Source: Actinoplanes sp. DH11 (lineage in GTDB: Bacteria; Actinomycetota; Actinomycetes; Mycobacteriales; Micromonosporaceae). Taken from it: DNA of 64,000 nt. The notes beneath the pieces were generated by a model. The model searched no databases, was not told the DNA's origin, and saw nothing but the letters and a program-made list of their open reading frames with translations. The translations under genes and the position numbers were made by a program. Below are positions 34,594 through 43,444 of the stretch, one piece after another. How positions within the stretch are numbered: position 1 is the first letter of the stretch; the number at the start of each line of letters is the position of its first letter. The DNA is taken from positions 31,465 through 95,464 of the forward strand of contig NZ_JAHWGU010000034.1 of assembly GCF_020873875.1 (NCBI RefSeq), given 5' to 3'.

Positions 34594-34683
34594 CAGCCGG
34601 CGGCACCGGCCGGTGGCGTCCACCCGGCGCAGCCGGCCGGTGCGGCCGGCGGCGCTGCCCGGCGCCGCCGGCAGTGTCGAGAA

Positions 34684-34758
34684 GTTGATCTGCTAGCGCT
34701 ACGAAATCGCGGTGATCATGCCTTGATCACCGCGATTTCGCGTCGCTGGCAGATCAAC
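34684..34758. repeat. 75-bp palindromic element, copy B
   Basis: Arms 34684-34710 and 34732-34758 (27 nt each, 4 mismatches) flank a 21-nt loop that is itself mostly self-complementary (GGTGATCA...TGATCACC). The stem can therefore extend to 35 bp with a 5-nt loop. It sits between the convergent GH31 and monooxygenase genes, where it could also terminate both transcripts. No gene is visible in 34594-34857. Confidence 0.9.
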
Positions 34759-34857
34759 AACGCCGCGGATCAGCGCAGGGGGTCGCGTGCGCCCAAGGGC
34801 GCCGGGTGCACGGAACACCGCGTCGCACTCGCTGCCTGACGAACCCGGGTGCGGGGG

Positions 34858-35988
34858 TCATGCCGGCCGGGACACGAGGTCGGCCACGCTCGAGTGCAGG
34901 CCCGGGATGTCGCCGCGGTCGCCGTCGAGCAGCCAGCGGCAGTGTTGCAGCGCGGCACCCAGGACGGTGCGCACCCGGTCGTGGCGGCGGGCGGTGAACT
35001 CCGCCCACATCTCGTCGGTGACGGCGTCGTGGGTCAGCAGCAGCTCGGTGAGGACGGCGGCGTCCTCCAGGGACTGTGCGGCGCCCTGGGCGAGGGTGGG
35101 CGGGAAGGTGTGCGCGGCGTCGCCGATGACGACGACGCGGCCGCGGTTCCACGGCGGGTCCAGCAGATGGGTGCGGAACGTGGTGAAGTTGATCGACTCC
35201 ACGTCGGCCAGGGAGGCGCGGATCTCGTCCCAGGGTCCGTGGTAGGGCGCGCTCAGCTCGTGCACCACCGCCAGCTGTTCACCGAGGGTGAGGTCGCCGC
35301 GGTGGCGAGGCGGTTCCACCAGGTAGGCGTAGAGCGTCTTCTCGCCGGTCGGGCAGTAACCGGCGAGGTAGAGGGGCCCGCCGAGGAACAGGTCGGTGCG
35401 GGTCACCGAGGCCGGCCGCGGCGCCACCACCCGCCAGATCTCCATGCCGACGTCCCGCGTGGTCAGCTCGATGCCGGCGGCCTGCCGGGTGCGGGAACGG
35501 ATGCCGTCGGCGCCGACCACCAGGTCGTACCGGCCGGTCGTCCCGTCGGCGAACGTGACGGCCACCGTGTCGCCGTCCTGGTCGAGCCCGGTCAGTTCGG
35601 TGCCGAACCGGAGCCGGGCGCCGGCCGCGGCGGCGGCGTCCAGCAGGATCCGGGCCAGCACCGGGCGGTACGTCCCGAACGTCGCGGGCAGGTCCGGCCC
35701 GCCGGTGCGGATGCCGGGGAGTTCGGCGATCAGGGTGGCGGAGGCGTCGGGTGCGCGGAGGCCGAGCGAGTCGAATCCGTACCCGTGCTGTCGCAGGCGT
35801 TCCCAGACGCCCAGCTCGCGCAGCACCCGCAGCGCGTTGCCCTGCAGGTTGATGCCGGACCCGACGGCGGGCGGTGTCGAGCGCAGGTCGGCCAGGTCCA
35901 CGCGGACGCCGGACCGGGCCAGGCTGATCGCGGTCGCGGCGCCGGAGATGCCGGCGCCCACGACGAGCACGTTATCGACAGCTGTCAC
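34858..35988 (-). CDS. FAD-dependent aromatic-type monooxygenase
   Basis: This 376-residue group A flavin monooxygenase has the FAD motif VVGAGISGAATAISLARSG at the N-terminus, the DG motif LVVGADGIRSRTR and the second FAD motif VVVIGDAAHTFPPTLAQGA. It resembles p-hydroxybenzoate hydroxylase and TetX-like enzymes that hydroxylate aromatic or polyketide substrates with NAD(P)H and oxygen. The GTG start at 35988 has no Shine-Dalgarno site. No catabolic partner is adjacent, so the substrate is open (antibiotic inactivation is one possibility). Confidence 0.87.
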   Translation of the reverse strand: MTAVDNVLVVGAGISGAATAISLARSGVRVDLADLRSTPPAVGSGINLQGNALRVLRELGVWERLRQHGYGFDSLGLRAPDASATLIAELPGIRTGGPDLPATFGTYRPVLARILLDAAAAAGARLRFGTELTGLDQDGDTVAVTFADGTTGRYDLVVGADGIRSRTRQAAGIELTTRDVGMEIWRVVAPRPASVTRTDLFLGGPLYLAGYCPTGEKTLYAYLVEPPRHRGDLTLGEQLAVVHELSAPYHGPWDEIRASLADVESINFTTFRTHLLDPPWNRGRVVVIGDAAHTFPPTLAQGAAQSLEDAAVLTELLLTHDAVTDEMWAEFTARRHDRVRTVLGAALQHCRWLLDGDRGDIPGLHSSVADLVSRPA

Positions 35989-36034
35989 AGCGAGGAGCTT
36001 AACTATTCAGCGCGGCGCCGGGTGTCCCGCGATG

Positions 36035-37282
36035 TCAGCGCTGGTAGGCGTCCGGGATGCCGTCGGCGTCGGCGTCGGTCGCCTCCTGCTCGCACAGCCG
36101 CCGGTAGTGGCGGTTGCGCACCCGCAGCAGCACCGCGGCCAGCAGCACGGCGATCAGCGACCCGGCGAGCACACCGATCTTCGCCTGCTCGTCGAGTGCG
36201 CTGCCGGGGCCGTACGCCAATTCGCTGACCAGCAGGGACACGGTGAAGCCGATGCCGCCCAGCAGGCCCAGTCCCAGCACGTCCCACCAGCTCAGCCCCT
36301 CCGCCAGCCGGGCCCGGGTGAAGCGCTGCACCAGCCAGGCCGCGGCCATGATGCCGACCGGCTTGCCGATCACCAGGGCGAGGACCGCGGCGAGGGTGAC
36401 GGTCGCGCCCAGGCCGGCGCCGCCGCCGATGGTGACGCCGGCGGCGAAGAACGCGAAGACCGGCACCGCGAAGCCGGCGGAGAGCGGCCGCAGCCGGTGC
36501 TCGAAGCGGTGCGCGAGGTCGGCGCCGCGGACCGGGACGGTGAAGGCGAGCAGCACGCCGGCGACGGTGGCGTGCACCCCGGACGCGTGCACCAGCGCCC
36601 AGGCGGTCACGGCCAGCGGGATCAGCAGCCACCAGCGGGTCACCCCGCGCTGCACCAGCAGGCCGAACGCGGCGATCGCCACCAGCGCCAGCAGCAGCGG
36701 GACCGGGTGCAGAGCGGCCGTGTAGACGATCGCGATGATCGTGATGGCGAGCAGGTCGTCGACGACGGCCAGGGTGAGCAGGAACGTGCGCAGGGCACCG
36801 GGCAGATGGGTGCTGATCACCCCGAGGGCGGCCAGCGCGAACGCGATGTCGGTCGCGGTCGGCACCGCCCAGCCCCGCATCCCGGCACCGTCGCCGGCAC
36901 TGATCACGGCCAGGTAGATCAGTGCGGGGGCGAGCATGCCGCCGACTGCGGCCGCGACCGGGAGCGCGGCGCGGCGCAGGTCACGCAGGTCGCCGGCGAC
37001 GAACTCGCGTTTCAGCTCGAGGCCGGCCACGAAGAAGAAGATCGCCAGCAGCCCGTCGGCGGCCCAGGCGGACAGCGGGAGATCCAGGTGCCATTCCGCC
37101 GGGCCGACCCGGAACGCCGCCAGGTCCTGGTAGAAGTCTTTCCATGGGGAGTTCGCCCAGCCCAAGGCCAGCACGGTCGCGGCCAGCAACAGCACGCCAC
37201 CCACGGTCTCGGCGCGCAGGACGTCGGCGATCCGGCGGGCCTCGGGCCACGACCCGAGGGAGAGCAGGCGGTGCGGCTGCAT
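36035..37282 (-). CDS. nhaA: Na+/H+ antiporter NhaA
   Basis: This 415-residue inner-membrane antiporter matches NhaA throughout. The ion-binding aspartates are D175 and D176 (LAVVDDLLAI), and D145 lies in PTATDIAFAL. FFFVAGLELKREFVAGDL and GGIGFTVSLLVSELAY are further signatures. The last ~20 residues (EATDADADGIPDAYQR) are an acidic tail resembling a calcium-binding loop. ATG 37282 follows GGAGGT by 7 bases. It expels sodium in exchange for protons. The intergenic region shared with phosphoketolase holds a DevR-type box, although its geometry fits the other gene. Confidence 0.93.
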   Translation of the reverse strand: MQPHRLLSLGSWPEARRIADVLRAETVGGVLLLAATVLALGWANSPWKDFYQDLAAFRVGPAEWHLDLPLSAWAADGLLAIFFFVAGLELKREFVAGDLRDLRRAALPVAAAVGGMLAPALIYLAVISAGDGAGMRGWAVPTATDIAFALAALGVISTHLPGALRTFLLTLAVVDDLLAITIIAIVYTAALHPVPLLLALVAIAAFGLLVQRGVTRWWLLIPLAVTAWALVHASGVHATVAGVLLAFTVPVRGADLAHRFEHRLRPLSAGFAVPVFAFFAAGVTIGGGAGLGATVTLAAVLALVIGKPVGIMAAAWLVQRFTRARLAEGLSWWDVLGLGLLGGIGFTVSLLVSELAYGPGSALDEQAKIGVLAGSLIAVLLAAVLLRVRNRHYRRLCEQEATDADADGIPDAYQR

Positions 37283-37416
37283 GGGTGACCTCCGGGAGGG
37301 TACGGCGAAGCGAACGCCGACCAGGCTTCCCGGCACACCGCGTGCCACTTTACGCGAGGTTCATCCGCCGGTCGGCGTGAGTGATCAGGAGTGCTGGGTA
37401 CGGTGACCCAGGGGAC

Positions 37417-37460
37417 AGGGCCGAAGGACCCGTGCCCCGGGCATCGCCCCTCGATACGTT
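37417..37460 (+). promoter_or_regulatory. DevR-type box and -10 element of the phosphoketolase gene
   Basis: AGGGCCGAAGGACCC (37417-37431), read on the other strand as GGGTCCTTCGGCCCT, fits the GGGNC...GGCCC dormancy-box pattern. It differs little from GGGACCAATGGCCCT at 45199. Its centre lies 31 bp before TACGTT (37455-37460), which puts it near -43 relative to a start at about 37467, the usual place for DevR activation. Confidence 0.6.
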
Positions 37461-37508
37461 GATCGTGACCGGCAGGACCTCTGACAGAGACGATGGAGAG
37501 GATTGACC

Positions 37509-39938
37509 GTGACCGCCGTTTCGGAGAACCGGGCCAGCGCGCTCGACCATGGTGAGCTCGTGCGCAGACTGGCGGAGCCCGACGAGAAGGAGGTCGCCGG
37601 CCTGGACGCCTGGTGGCGGGCGAACAACTACCTGACCATCGGGCAGATCTACCTCCAGGGCAACCCGCTGCTGCGCGAGCCGCTGAGCAATGAGCACATC
37701 AAGCCGCGCCTGCTCGGGCACTGGGGGACCAGCCCCGGCCTCTCCTTCGTCTACGCGCACGTCTCCCGGCTGATCAAGATGACCGGGCAGCAGGCGATCT
37801 ACCTGGCCGGGCCCGGCCACGGCGGCCCGGCGCTCGTCGCCGCCGGATACCTGGAGGGCACCTACTCCGAGGTGTACCCGCAGGTCGCCCAGGACGAGGC
37901 CGGCCTGCTGCGGCTGTTCCGGCAGTTCTCCAGCCCTGGCGGCATCCCGAGCCACGTCTCGGTGACCACGCCCGGCTCGATCCACGAGGGTGGCGAGCTC
38001 GGTTACGTGCTGGTGCACGCGTTCGGCTCGGTGATGGACAACCCCGACCTGCTCAGCATCGCGGTGGTCGGTGACGGTGAGGCCGAGACCGGCCCGCTGG
38101 AGGGTTCCTGGAAGGGCATCTCCTTCATCAACCCCAAGCACGACGGCGCGGTCCTGCCGATCCTGCACCTGAACGGCGCGAAGATCGCCGGACCGACCGT
38201 GCTGGCCCGCAAGGACCCGGCCGAGGTGCGCAAGCTGCTCGAGGGCCACGGCTACGAGGTGCTCGAGGTGGGCGGGGACGACCTGCCCGGCATGCACGTG
38301 CGGTTCGCCGAGGTGCTGGCGACGGCGTGGGGCAAGATCCGGGCCATCCAGGACGCCGCGCGCACCGGCGACTGGGACGGCGAGCGCCCGCACTGGCCGA
38401 TGATCATCATGCGTACGCCCAAGGGCTGGACCGGGCCCGAAAAGATCGACGGGATCACCGTGACCGGCACGTGGCGGTCGCACCAGGTGCCGCTCTCCGG
38501 GGTCCGGGACAACCCGGAACACCTCCAGGAGCTGGAGAAGTGGCTCCGGTCGTACCGTCCGGAAGAGCTCTTCGACGCCTCCGGCGCGCCCGTGGACCTG
38601 GTCAAGGACCTGGCGCCCGACGGTGACCTGCGGATGAGCGCGAGCCCGCACGCCAACGGCGGCCGGCTCACCCGCGATCTCGACCTGCCCGACTTCCGGG
38701 ACTACGCGGTCGAGGTGAAGCGGCCCGCGCAGGGCCGCGCCGAGTCGACCCGCAAACTCGGCGAGTTCATGCGCGACATCTACGCGCGCAACGACGACCG
38801 GTTCCGGCTGTTCTGCCCGGACGAGACGAACAGCAACCGCCTCGGCGCGGTCTTCGAGGTCTCCGACCGCGGCTTCATGGAGTCCGTCACTCCGGACGAC
38901 GTGAAGATCAGCAACGCCGGCCGGGTCATGGAGGTGCTCTCCGAGCACAACTGCCACGGCTGGCTCGAGGGCTACAACCTGACCGGCCGGCACGGCATGT
39001 TCGCCACGTACGAGGCGTTCGCCATGGTCAGCGCCTCGCAGACGATCCAGCACGGCAAGTGGCTGCAGGAGGCGAGCCACCTGCCGTGGCGGGCCAAGGT
39101 TCCGAGCCTGAACATCCTGCTCACCTCGACCGCGTGGCGCAACGACCACAACGGCTTCTCGCACCAGGGCCCCGGCCTGATCCAGAACGTGCTGACCCAG
39201 CGCGGCGACGTGGCCCGGGTCTACCTGCCGCCGGACGCGAACACCCTGCTCTCCGTCGCCGACCACTGCTTCCGGTCCCGGTCGTACATCAACCTGATCG
39301 TGATCGACAAGCAGCCGCAGCTGCAGTGGCTCGACATGGACGCGGCGATCGAGCACGCCACCCGGGGCGCCGGGGTCTGGGACTGGGCCGGCACCGACGA
39401 CGGCACCACCGACCCGGACATCGTGCTGGCCTGCGCCGGTGACGTCGTGACGATGGAGACCGTGGCGGCCGCGCAGATCCTCAAGGAACGGCTGCCGAAC
39501 CTGAAGGCGCGCGTGGTGAACGTCGTCGACCTGATGACGCTGCCGCGGCCCAAGGACCACCCGCACGGCATGAGCGAGACGTTCTTCCGGGAGCTGTTCA
39601 CCGACCACGTCGACGTGGTGTTCGCCTTCCACGGATATCCGGGCGCCATCCACCAGCTGGTCCACGGCCGGCCGGACGCCGACCGGTTCCGGGTGCGCGG
39701 CTTCATCGAGCAGGGCACCACCACGACGCCGTTCGACATGACGGTCCGCAACCGGGCGTCCCGCTATCACCTGGTGATCGACGCGATAAACAACGCGCGC
39801 CGGCTGCCGACCGGGGCGACCGAGCTCAAGGCGTGGTGCGAGTCGCAGCTGGAGCGCCACGAGCGGTACGTCGTCGAGCACCTGGAGGACATGCCCGAGG
39901 TGCGTGACTGGGCGCTGGGGGACTGGGCCGAGAGCTGA
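37509..39938 (+). CDS. xfp: Xylulose-5-phosphate/fructose-6-phosphate phosphoketolase
   Basis: This 809-residue thiamine-diphosphate enzyme splits xylulose-5-P (and often fructose-6-P) with phosphate to acetyl-P and an aldose phosphate. Recognisable blocks are LGHWGTSPGLSFVYAHVSRL, AGPGHGGPALVAAGYLEGTY, the ThDP loop GDGEAETGPLEGSWKG, HNGFSHQGPGLI and FHGYPGAIHQLVHGR. I chose GTG 37509 (GGAGAGG 8 bases upstream) over TTG 37503. A DevR-type box at the right distance suggests induction under low oxygen or nitric oxide, where acetyl-P would give ATP without respiration. No acetate kinase is adjacent. Confidence 0.95.
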   Translation: MTAVSENRASALDHGELVRRLAEPDEKEVAGLDAWWRANNYLTIGQIYLQGNPLLREPLSNEHIKPRLLGHWGTSPGLSFVYAHVSRLIKMTGQQAIYLAGPGHGGPALVAAGYLEGTYSEVYPQVAQDEAGLLRLFRQFSSPGGIPSHVSVTTPGSIHEGGELGYVLVHAFGSVMDNPDLLSIAVVGDGEAETGPLEGSWKGISFINPKHDGAVLPILHLNGAKIAGPTVLARKDPAEVRKLLEGHGYEVLEVGGDDLPGMHVRFAEVLATAWGKIRAIQDAARTGDWDGERPHWPMIIMRTPKGWTGPEKIDGITVTGTWRSHQVPLSGVRDNPEHLQELEKWLRSYRPEELFDASGAPVDLVKDLAPDGDLRMSASPHANGGRLTRDLDLPDFRDYAVEVKRPAQGRAESTRKLGEFMRDIYARNDDRFRLFCPDETNSNRLGAVFEVSDRGFMESVTPDDVKISNAGRVMEVLSEHNCHGWLEGYNLTGRHGMFATYEAFAMVSASQTIQHGKWLQEASHLPWRAKVPSLNILLTSTAWRNDHNGFSHQGPGLIQNVLTQRGDVARVYLPPDANTLLSVADHCFRSRSYINLIVIDKQPQLQWLDMDAAIEHATRGAGVWDWAGTDDGTTDPDIVLACAGDVVTMETVAAAQILKERLPNLKARVVNVVDLMTLPRPKDHPHGMSETFFRELFTDHVDVVFAFHGYPGAIHQLVHGRPDADRFRVRGFIEQGTTTTPFDMTVRNRASRYHLVIDAINNARRLPTGATELKAWCESQLERHERYVVEHLEDMPEVRDWALGDWAES

Positions 39939-39952
39939 CCCGTCCGGTGCGG

Positions 39953-40000
39953 AACCACCCCGGTGTGCGCGTCATCGCGCATCCCGGGGTGGTTTTCTTA
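39953..40000 (+). terminator. Intrinsic terminator after phosphoketolase
   Basis: The outer stem AACCACCCCGG/CCGGGGTGGTT (11 bp) and inner stem TGCGCG/CGCGCA (tetraloop TCAT) form one long hairpin, directly followed by TTCTTA. It is one of the few in the window with a T-rich tail. Confidence 0.9.
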
Positions 40001-40108
40001 AGAATCTGTGGCCGAGACATGTCTCACCCTTTCATTCATCGGCAACGTTGGCGAAAGTGAGGGAAGCGCAACACCCGTCGCTCGACGATGAGGAAGGGGA
40101 CCCCCTCT

Positions 40109-40540
40109 ATGGCCGCCACGCTGAACCCCTGGCCGACGACCCGGCAGGGCGCCAAGGATCACTCGGTCACCACGCTGCAGTTCCTGTTGCTGGCACACGG
40201 TCAGACGGTCACCGTCGACGGCGTCTTCGGCGCGCAGACCGGCGACGCGGTCCGGGCCTTCCAGTGGACCAAGAACCTTCCGGACAACGGGATCGTCTGC
40301 CCGGACACCTGGGCGGCCCTGGTCGTCGAGGTCGGTCCGGGCGCGCGGGGCAATGCGGTACGCGGCCTGCAGCGCGAGTTCCGGACCGAGGTGGACGGGG
40401 AGTTCGGCCCGGCGACCGAACAGGCCGTGCGCGCGTTCCAGGAGAGCGCCGCGATCCCGGCCGACGGTGTGGCCGGCCGCACCACCTGGCAGGCCCTCGT
40501 GGGCGGGGTGCGGTCCGCCTCGATGCGGCAGGCCGCCTGA
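40109..40540 (+). CDS. Protein with two peptidoglycan-binding (PG_binding_1) domains
   Basis: This 143-residue protein consists almost entirely of two PG_binding_1-type repeats. The first is SVTTLQFLLLAHGQTVTVDGVFGAQTGDAVRAFQ cut by W-containing turns. The second is NAVRGLQREF, VDGEFGPATEQAVRAFQ, TTWQALV. No signal peptide, membrane segment or catalytic domain is seen, so how it would reach the wall is unclear; it may act inside or be released. ATG 40109 follows AGGAAGGGGA. A 12-bp palindrome GAGACATGTCTC at 40014-40025 lies in its upstream region. Confidence 0.82.
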   Translation: MAATLNPWPTTRQGAKDHSVTTLQFLLLAHGQTVTVDGVFGAQTGDAVRAFQWTKNLPDNGIVCPDTWAALVVEVGPGARGNAVRGLQREFRTEVDGEFGPATEQAVRAFQESAAIPADGVAGRTTWQALVGGVRSASMRQAA

Positions 40541-40659
40541 GCGGTGCCGGTTCCGGGTCCGGCGCTTCCGCTCGAGGCGGCCGGGTCCGGGTCCCGCCTG
40601 CGTTCTTTGCGGCTTGCTGGCGGATTGTTGGCGGCTCTTGCGGCGCGGGTCCGCTCGGT

Positions 40660-41451
40660 CTACGGGTTCTTGCGGCGCGCGGCCAGGGCGGTCATCGCGG
40701 CCACCGGGTCGAAGCCGAACGGCAGCTCCAGGCGGTGCGACGCCATCAGCTCGCGGTCGGCCAGCAGCGTCACCGTGCTGCCGTCGGCGACCAGCCGGCC
40801 GTCGTCGATGATCACCGAGCGGGGGCACAGCTCCAAGGCGTACGGCAGGTCGTGCGTCACCATCAGCACGGTGACCGGCAGCGACTCGAGGATCTCGGCG
40901 AGCTCCCGCCGGCTCGCCGGGTCCAGGTTCGACGACGGCTCGTCGAGGACCAGGATCTCCGGGCGCATCGCCAGCACCGTGGCCACCGCGACCCGGCGCC
41001 GCTGCCCGAACGAGAGGTGATGCGGCACCTGGTCGCGGTGCTCCGACATGCCCACGGCGGCCAGGGCCTCGCTCACCCGGTCGTCGAGTTCGGTGCCGCG
41101 TACGCCCAGATTCGCCGGGCCGAAAGCGACGTCCTCCGCGACCGTGGGCATGAAGAGCTGGTCGTCGGGGTCCTGGAAGACGATGCCCACCCGGCGGCGG
41201 ATCTCGGCGATCGCCGCCCGGTCGCCGGGGGTGACGGGCATCCCGGAGATCTCCACCCGCCCGGGCCCGCCGTGCAGGATGCCGTTGAGGTGCAGCACCA
41301 GCGTGGTCTTGCCGGCACCGTTCGGCCCGAGCAGGGCGACCCGCTCGCCCGGCGCGAGGCTCAGGTCGACGCCGCGCAGCGCCTCGCGCCCGTCCGGGTA
41401 GGCGAAGTGCAGTCCGCTGATGCGCAGGGCCGGTGTGGTCACTCCGATCAT
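40660..41451 (-). CDS. cbiO: ECF/cobalt-type ABC transporter ATPase (CbiO/EcfA)
   Basis: This 263-residue ATPase has Walker A GPNGAGKTT, the Q-loop VFQDPDDQLFMPTVAEDVAFG typical of CbiO, the signature LSFGQ and Walker B ILVLDEP. It energises the membrane protein encoded just upstream (41531-42295). Only one ATPase is present, so the complex would use a homodimer, as CbiMNQO systems do. Genes for CbiM/CbiN or any substrate-binding S component are missing nearby, so the substrate (cobalt, nickel or a vitamin) cannot be stated. Confidence 0.9.
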   Translation of the reverse strand: MIGVTTPALRISGLHFAYPDGREALRGVDLSLAPGERVALLGPNGAGKTTLVLHLNGILHGGPGRVEISGMPVTPGDRAAIAEIRRRVGIVFQDPDDQLFMPTVAEDVAFGPANLGVRGTELDDRVSEALAAVGMSEHRDQVPHHLSFGQRRRVAVATVLAMRPEILVLDEPSSNLDPASRRELAEILESLPVTVLMVTHDLPYALELCPRSVIIDDGRLVADGSTVTLLADRELMASHRLELPFGFDPVAAMTALAARRKNP

Positions 41452-41530
41452 GTTAGGAGAGGCCCGGCTCCGGCTCGGCGGTGGTCGCGCGGAGGCGGGG
41501 GCCGGGGTGGTGCCGGGGAAGGCTGCCGGC

Positions 41531-42295
41531 TCAGGTCAGCAGCAGGCCGGCGACGGCGATGCCGGCGGCGGCGACCGGGAGCACCGCCGACAGCGCCCAG
41601 TCGCGGCCCGGCGCCGGGCCGCCGGTGATCTGCGGCAGCCGGCCGGTGTACCCGCGCGACAGCATCGCCAGGTAGACCCGCTCGCCGCGCTCGTAGGAGC
41701 GCAGGAACAGCGCGCCGACCCCGACCGCGAACGCCTTGACCTGCCAGAGGAAGCGCGGGTCGTAGCCGCGCGAGAGCCGGGCGATCCGCATCCGGCGCGC
41801 GTCGTCGGCGAGCACGTCGATGTAGCGCAGCATGAATGTCATGATCTGGGTGAAGACCGGTGGGCAGTGCAGCCGGTCCAGGCCCAGCACCAGGTCACGC
41901 ATCGTGGTGGTGGCGGCCAGCAGCAGCGAGGCCAGCACGCCCAGGGTGCCCTTCGCGAAGATGTTCCAGGCGCCGTAGAGGCCGTCGACCGAGAGCGACA
42001 GGCCCAGCCAGTCCACCCGCTCGCCCTGGCCGGCCAGCGGGAGCGCCACCGCGAGCAGGACGAACGGCAGCTCGATGGTGGCCCGCTTGGCGAGCCAGAG
42101 CGCCGGCACACGGGCCAGGACCGCGACACCGGCGATGAGCAGCGCGTAACCGCCGAACGCCGCGAACTCGGTGCGCGGGGTGACCACCACGATCACCGTG
42201 AACAGCACCACCGCGACGATCTTGACTTCGGGGGAGAGCCGGTGGATCGGGCTGTCCCGTTCCAGGTGCAGCGGGTGCGCGTGACCGGCGCTCAT
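41531..42295 (-). CDS. cbiQ: ECF/cobalt-type energy-coupling membrane protein (CbiQ/EcfT)
   Basis: This 254-residue membrane protein has the His-rich N-terminus of CbiQ (MSAGHAHPLHLERDSPIHRL), several transmembrane segments and the coupling motifs ARLSRGY and AMLSRGY (A-R-G type) that contact the ATPase. The start ATG 42295 has only a weak ribosome site. The upstream gene is a nitroreductase rather than cbiM, and a small 20-bp tandem array occupies the gap. The usual operon may therefore have been broken by deletion. Confidence 0.88.
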   Translation of the reverse strand: MSAGHAHPLHLERDSPIHRLSPEVKIVAVVLFTVIVVVTPRTEFAAFGGYALLIAGVAVLARVPALWLAKRATIELPFVLLAVALPLAGQGERVDWLGLSLSVDGLYGAWNIFAKGTLGVLASLLLAATTTMRDLVLGLDRLHCPPVFTQIMTFMLRYIDVLADDARRMRIARLSRGYDPRFLWQVKAFAVGVGALFLRSYERGERVYLAMLSRGYTGRLPQITGGPAPGRDWALSAVLPVAAAGIAVAGLLLT

Positions 42296-42345
42296 CCGAT
42301 GACCGCCGTGCCCTGTGGTGCCATGCCGCCTCCTGGTGCCGTGCC

Positions 42346-42425
42346 GTGCTGCCGGCGACAGCGCCGTACTGCCGGCCACAGCGTCGTGCCGCTGGTGACA
42401 ACGCCGTGCCGCCGGCGACAGCATA
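42346..42425. repeat. 20-bp tandem array, four units
   Basis: Four units of GTGCTGCCGGCGACAGCGCC-like sequence at 42346, 42366, 42386 and 42406 differ at 2-5 positions each. The array fills the gap between the nitroreductase stop and the cbiQ start, where cbiM/cbiN would be expected. Confidence 0.8.
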
Positions 42426-42434
42426 GGTGCCGGG

Positions 42435-43388
42435 TCAGTGGCCGAGCACGTCGGCGACGTCCCGGCGTGGTGCGGGATGACCGGGCCGGCCGTAACCGAC
42501 CCGGATCGCCATCTGCGGGAAACCGGTCCGGCCGAGCGAACGGCGCAGCTGGTCACGGGCCGGCGGCACCTCGATCGGCTGGGAGATCATCGACGCGGAC
42601 AGCCCGGCGTCGGTGAGCGTCAGCAGCACGTTCTGCAGCGCCTGCCCGGCGATCACCTGGTCCAGCTTCCGGTCGCCCGCGGTGCCGAGGATGCCGATCA
42701 ATGGCTCCGGCTCGTAGTCGCGGCCCGGCGCCCGCCGCCGGCGCGTGAACACCCGCTGCGGCACCAGGTCCTGCGGCTCCGCGAGCGGGGCACCGGCGGC
42801 CACCGGGATCCCGTCCGGCGCCTCCTCGGTGCCGGTCCAGGTGATCAGCTCGGCCTGGTACCGGTGATCGCGGCGCAGCACCCGGTCGGCGCTGTGCGCG
42901 ATCTCCGAGAAACCGGTGAGCGCGGTCATCCCGACCAGCAGGTCCAGCCAGGCGTTCTCCGACCGGGCCGCCTCGATCAACGCGACGCGCACGTCGGCGG
43001 GGACCGGGTCGGGCCAGAACGGGTCCCGGTTGCTGTGCCGGCGCTCGATCGCCGCGTACCTGTCGCGCTCGGCGTAGGTGGGCGGCCGGTGCCGGCCCGG
43101 TGTGAGCCGCGCGATCACGCCGGGGTCGTCCGCCGGCAGCAGCCGCACCTCGGCCGGGGTGCCCGCCCAGGCCAGCGCGAGGCGCGCGTTGAAGGTGGCC
43201 GCGCCGCAGGCCACGCGCAGCGCCCAGCCGGTGCCGTCGGCCACGCCGAGCCGGCGGGACGGGTCGGCCAGCACCTCGATCCCGCCGTCCCGGAGCCGGA
43301 ACGACCACGGCTGGGTGTTGTGCATCGAGGGCGCCTGGATCGCGGCCGCGGCGGCGCGGCGCAGGTCCGACTCGTCGTAGCGGTTCAC
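42435..43388 (-). CDS. Acg-like nitroreductase-family flavoprotein
   Basis: This 317-residue protein resembles the Acg family of nitroreductase-like FMN proteins (Mycobacterium Rv2032/Rv3127/Rv3131), which belong to the DosR dormancy regulon. Supporting segments are AAAAIQAPSMHNTQPWSFRL, IERRHSNRDPF, ALQNVLLTLTDAGLSASMISQPIE and FPQMAIRVGYG. Acg proteins bind FMN but may lack nitroreductase activity. GTG 43388 follows AAGGAGAA. It lies 56 bases after the DevS-like kinase in the same direction, so it is likely co-transcribed from the DevR-boxed promoter. Function is inferred from family and context only. Confidence 0.85.
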   Translation of the reverse strand: MNRYDESDLRRAAAAAIQAPSMHNTQPWSFRLRDGGIEVLADPSRRLGVADGTGWALRVACGAATFNARLALAWAGTPAEVRLLPADDPGVIARLTPGRHRPPTYAERDRYAAIERRHSNRDPFWPDPVPADVRVALIEAARSENAWLDLLVGMTALTGFSEIAHSADRVLRRDHRYQAELITWTGTEEAPDGIPVAAGAPLAEPQDLVPQRVFTRRRRAPGRDYEPEPLIGILGTAGDRKLDQVIAGQALQNVLLTLTDAGLSASMISQPIEVPPARDQLRRSLGRTGFPQMAIRVGYGRPGHPAPRRDVADVLGH

Positions 43389-43444
43389 GGCGGTTCTCCT
43401 TCGGGCGGTGGTCCTCCCTACCGTGCCGCGCCCGGGCGCCGCCG

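Noticed and set aside
40014..40025. 12-bp palindrome GAGACATGTCTC as an operator
   Set aside because: It occurs once, has no partner site and no adjacent regulator, so it is noted only within the neighbouring gene entry.
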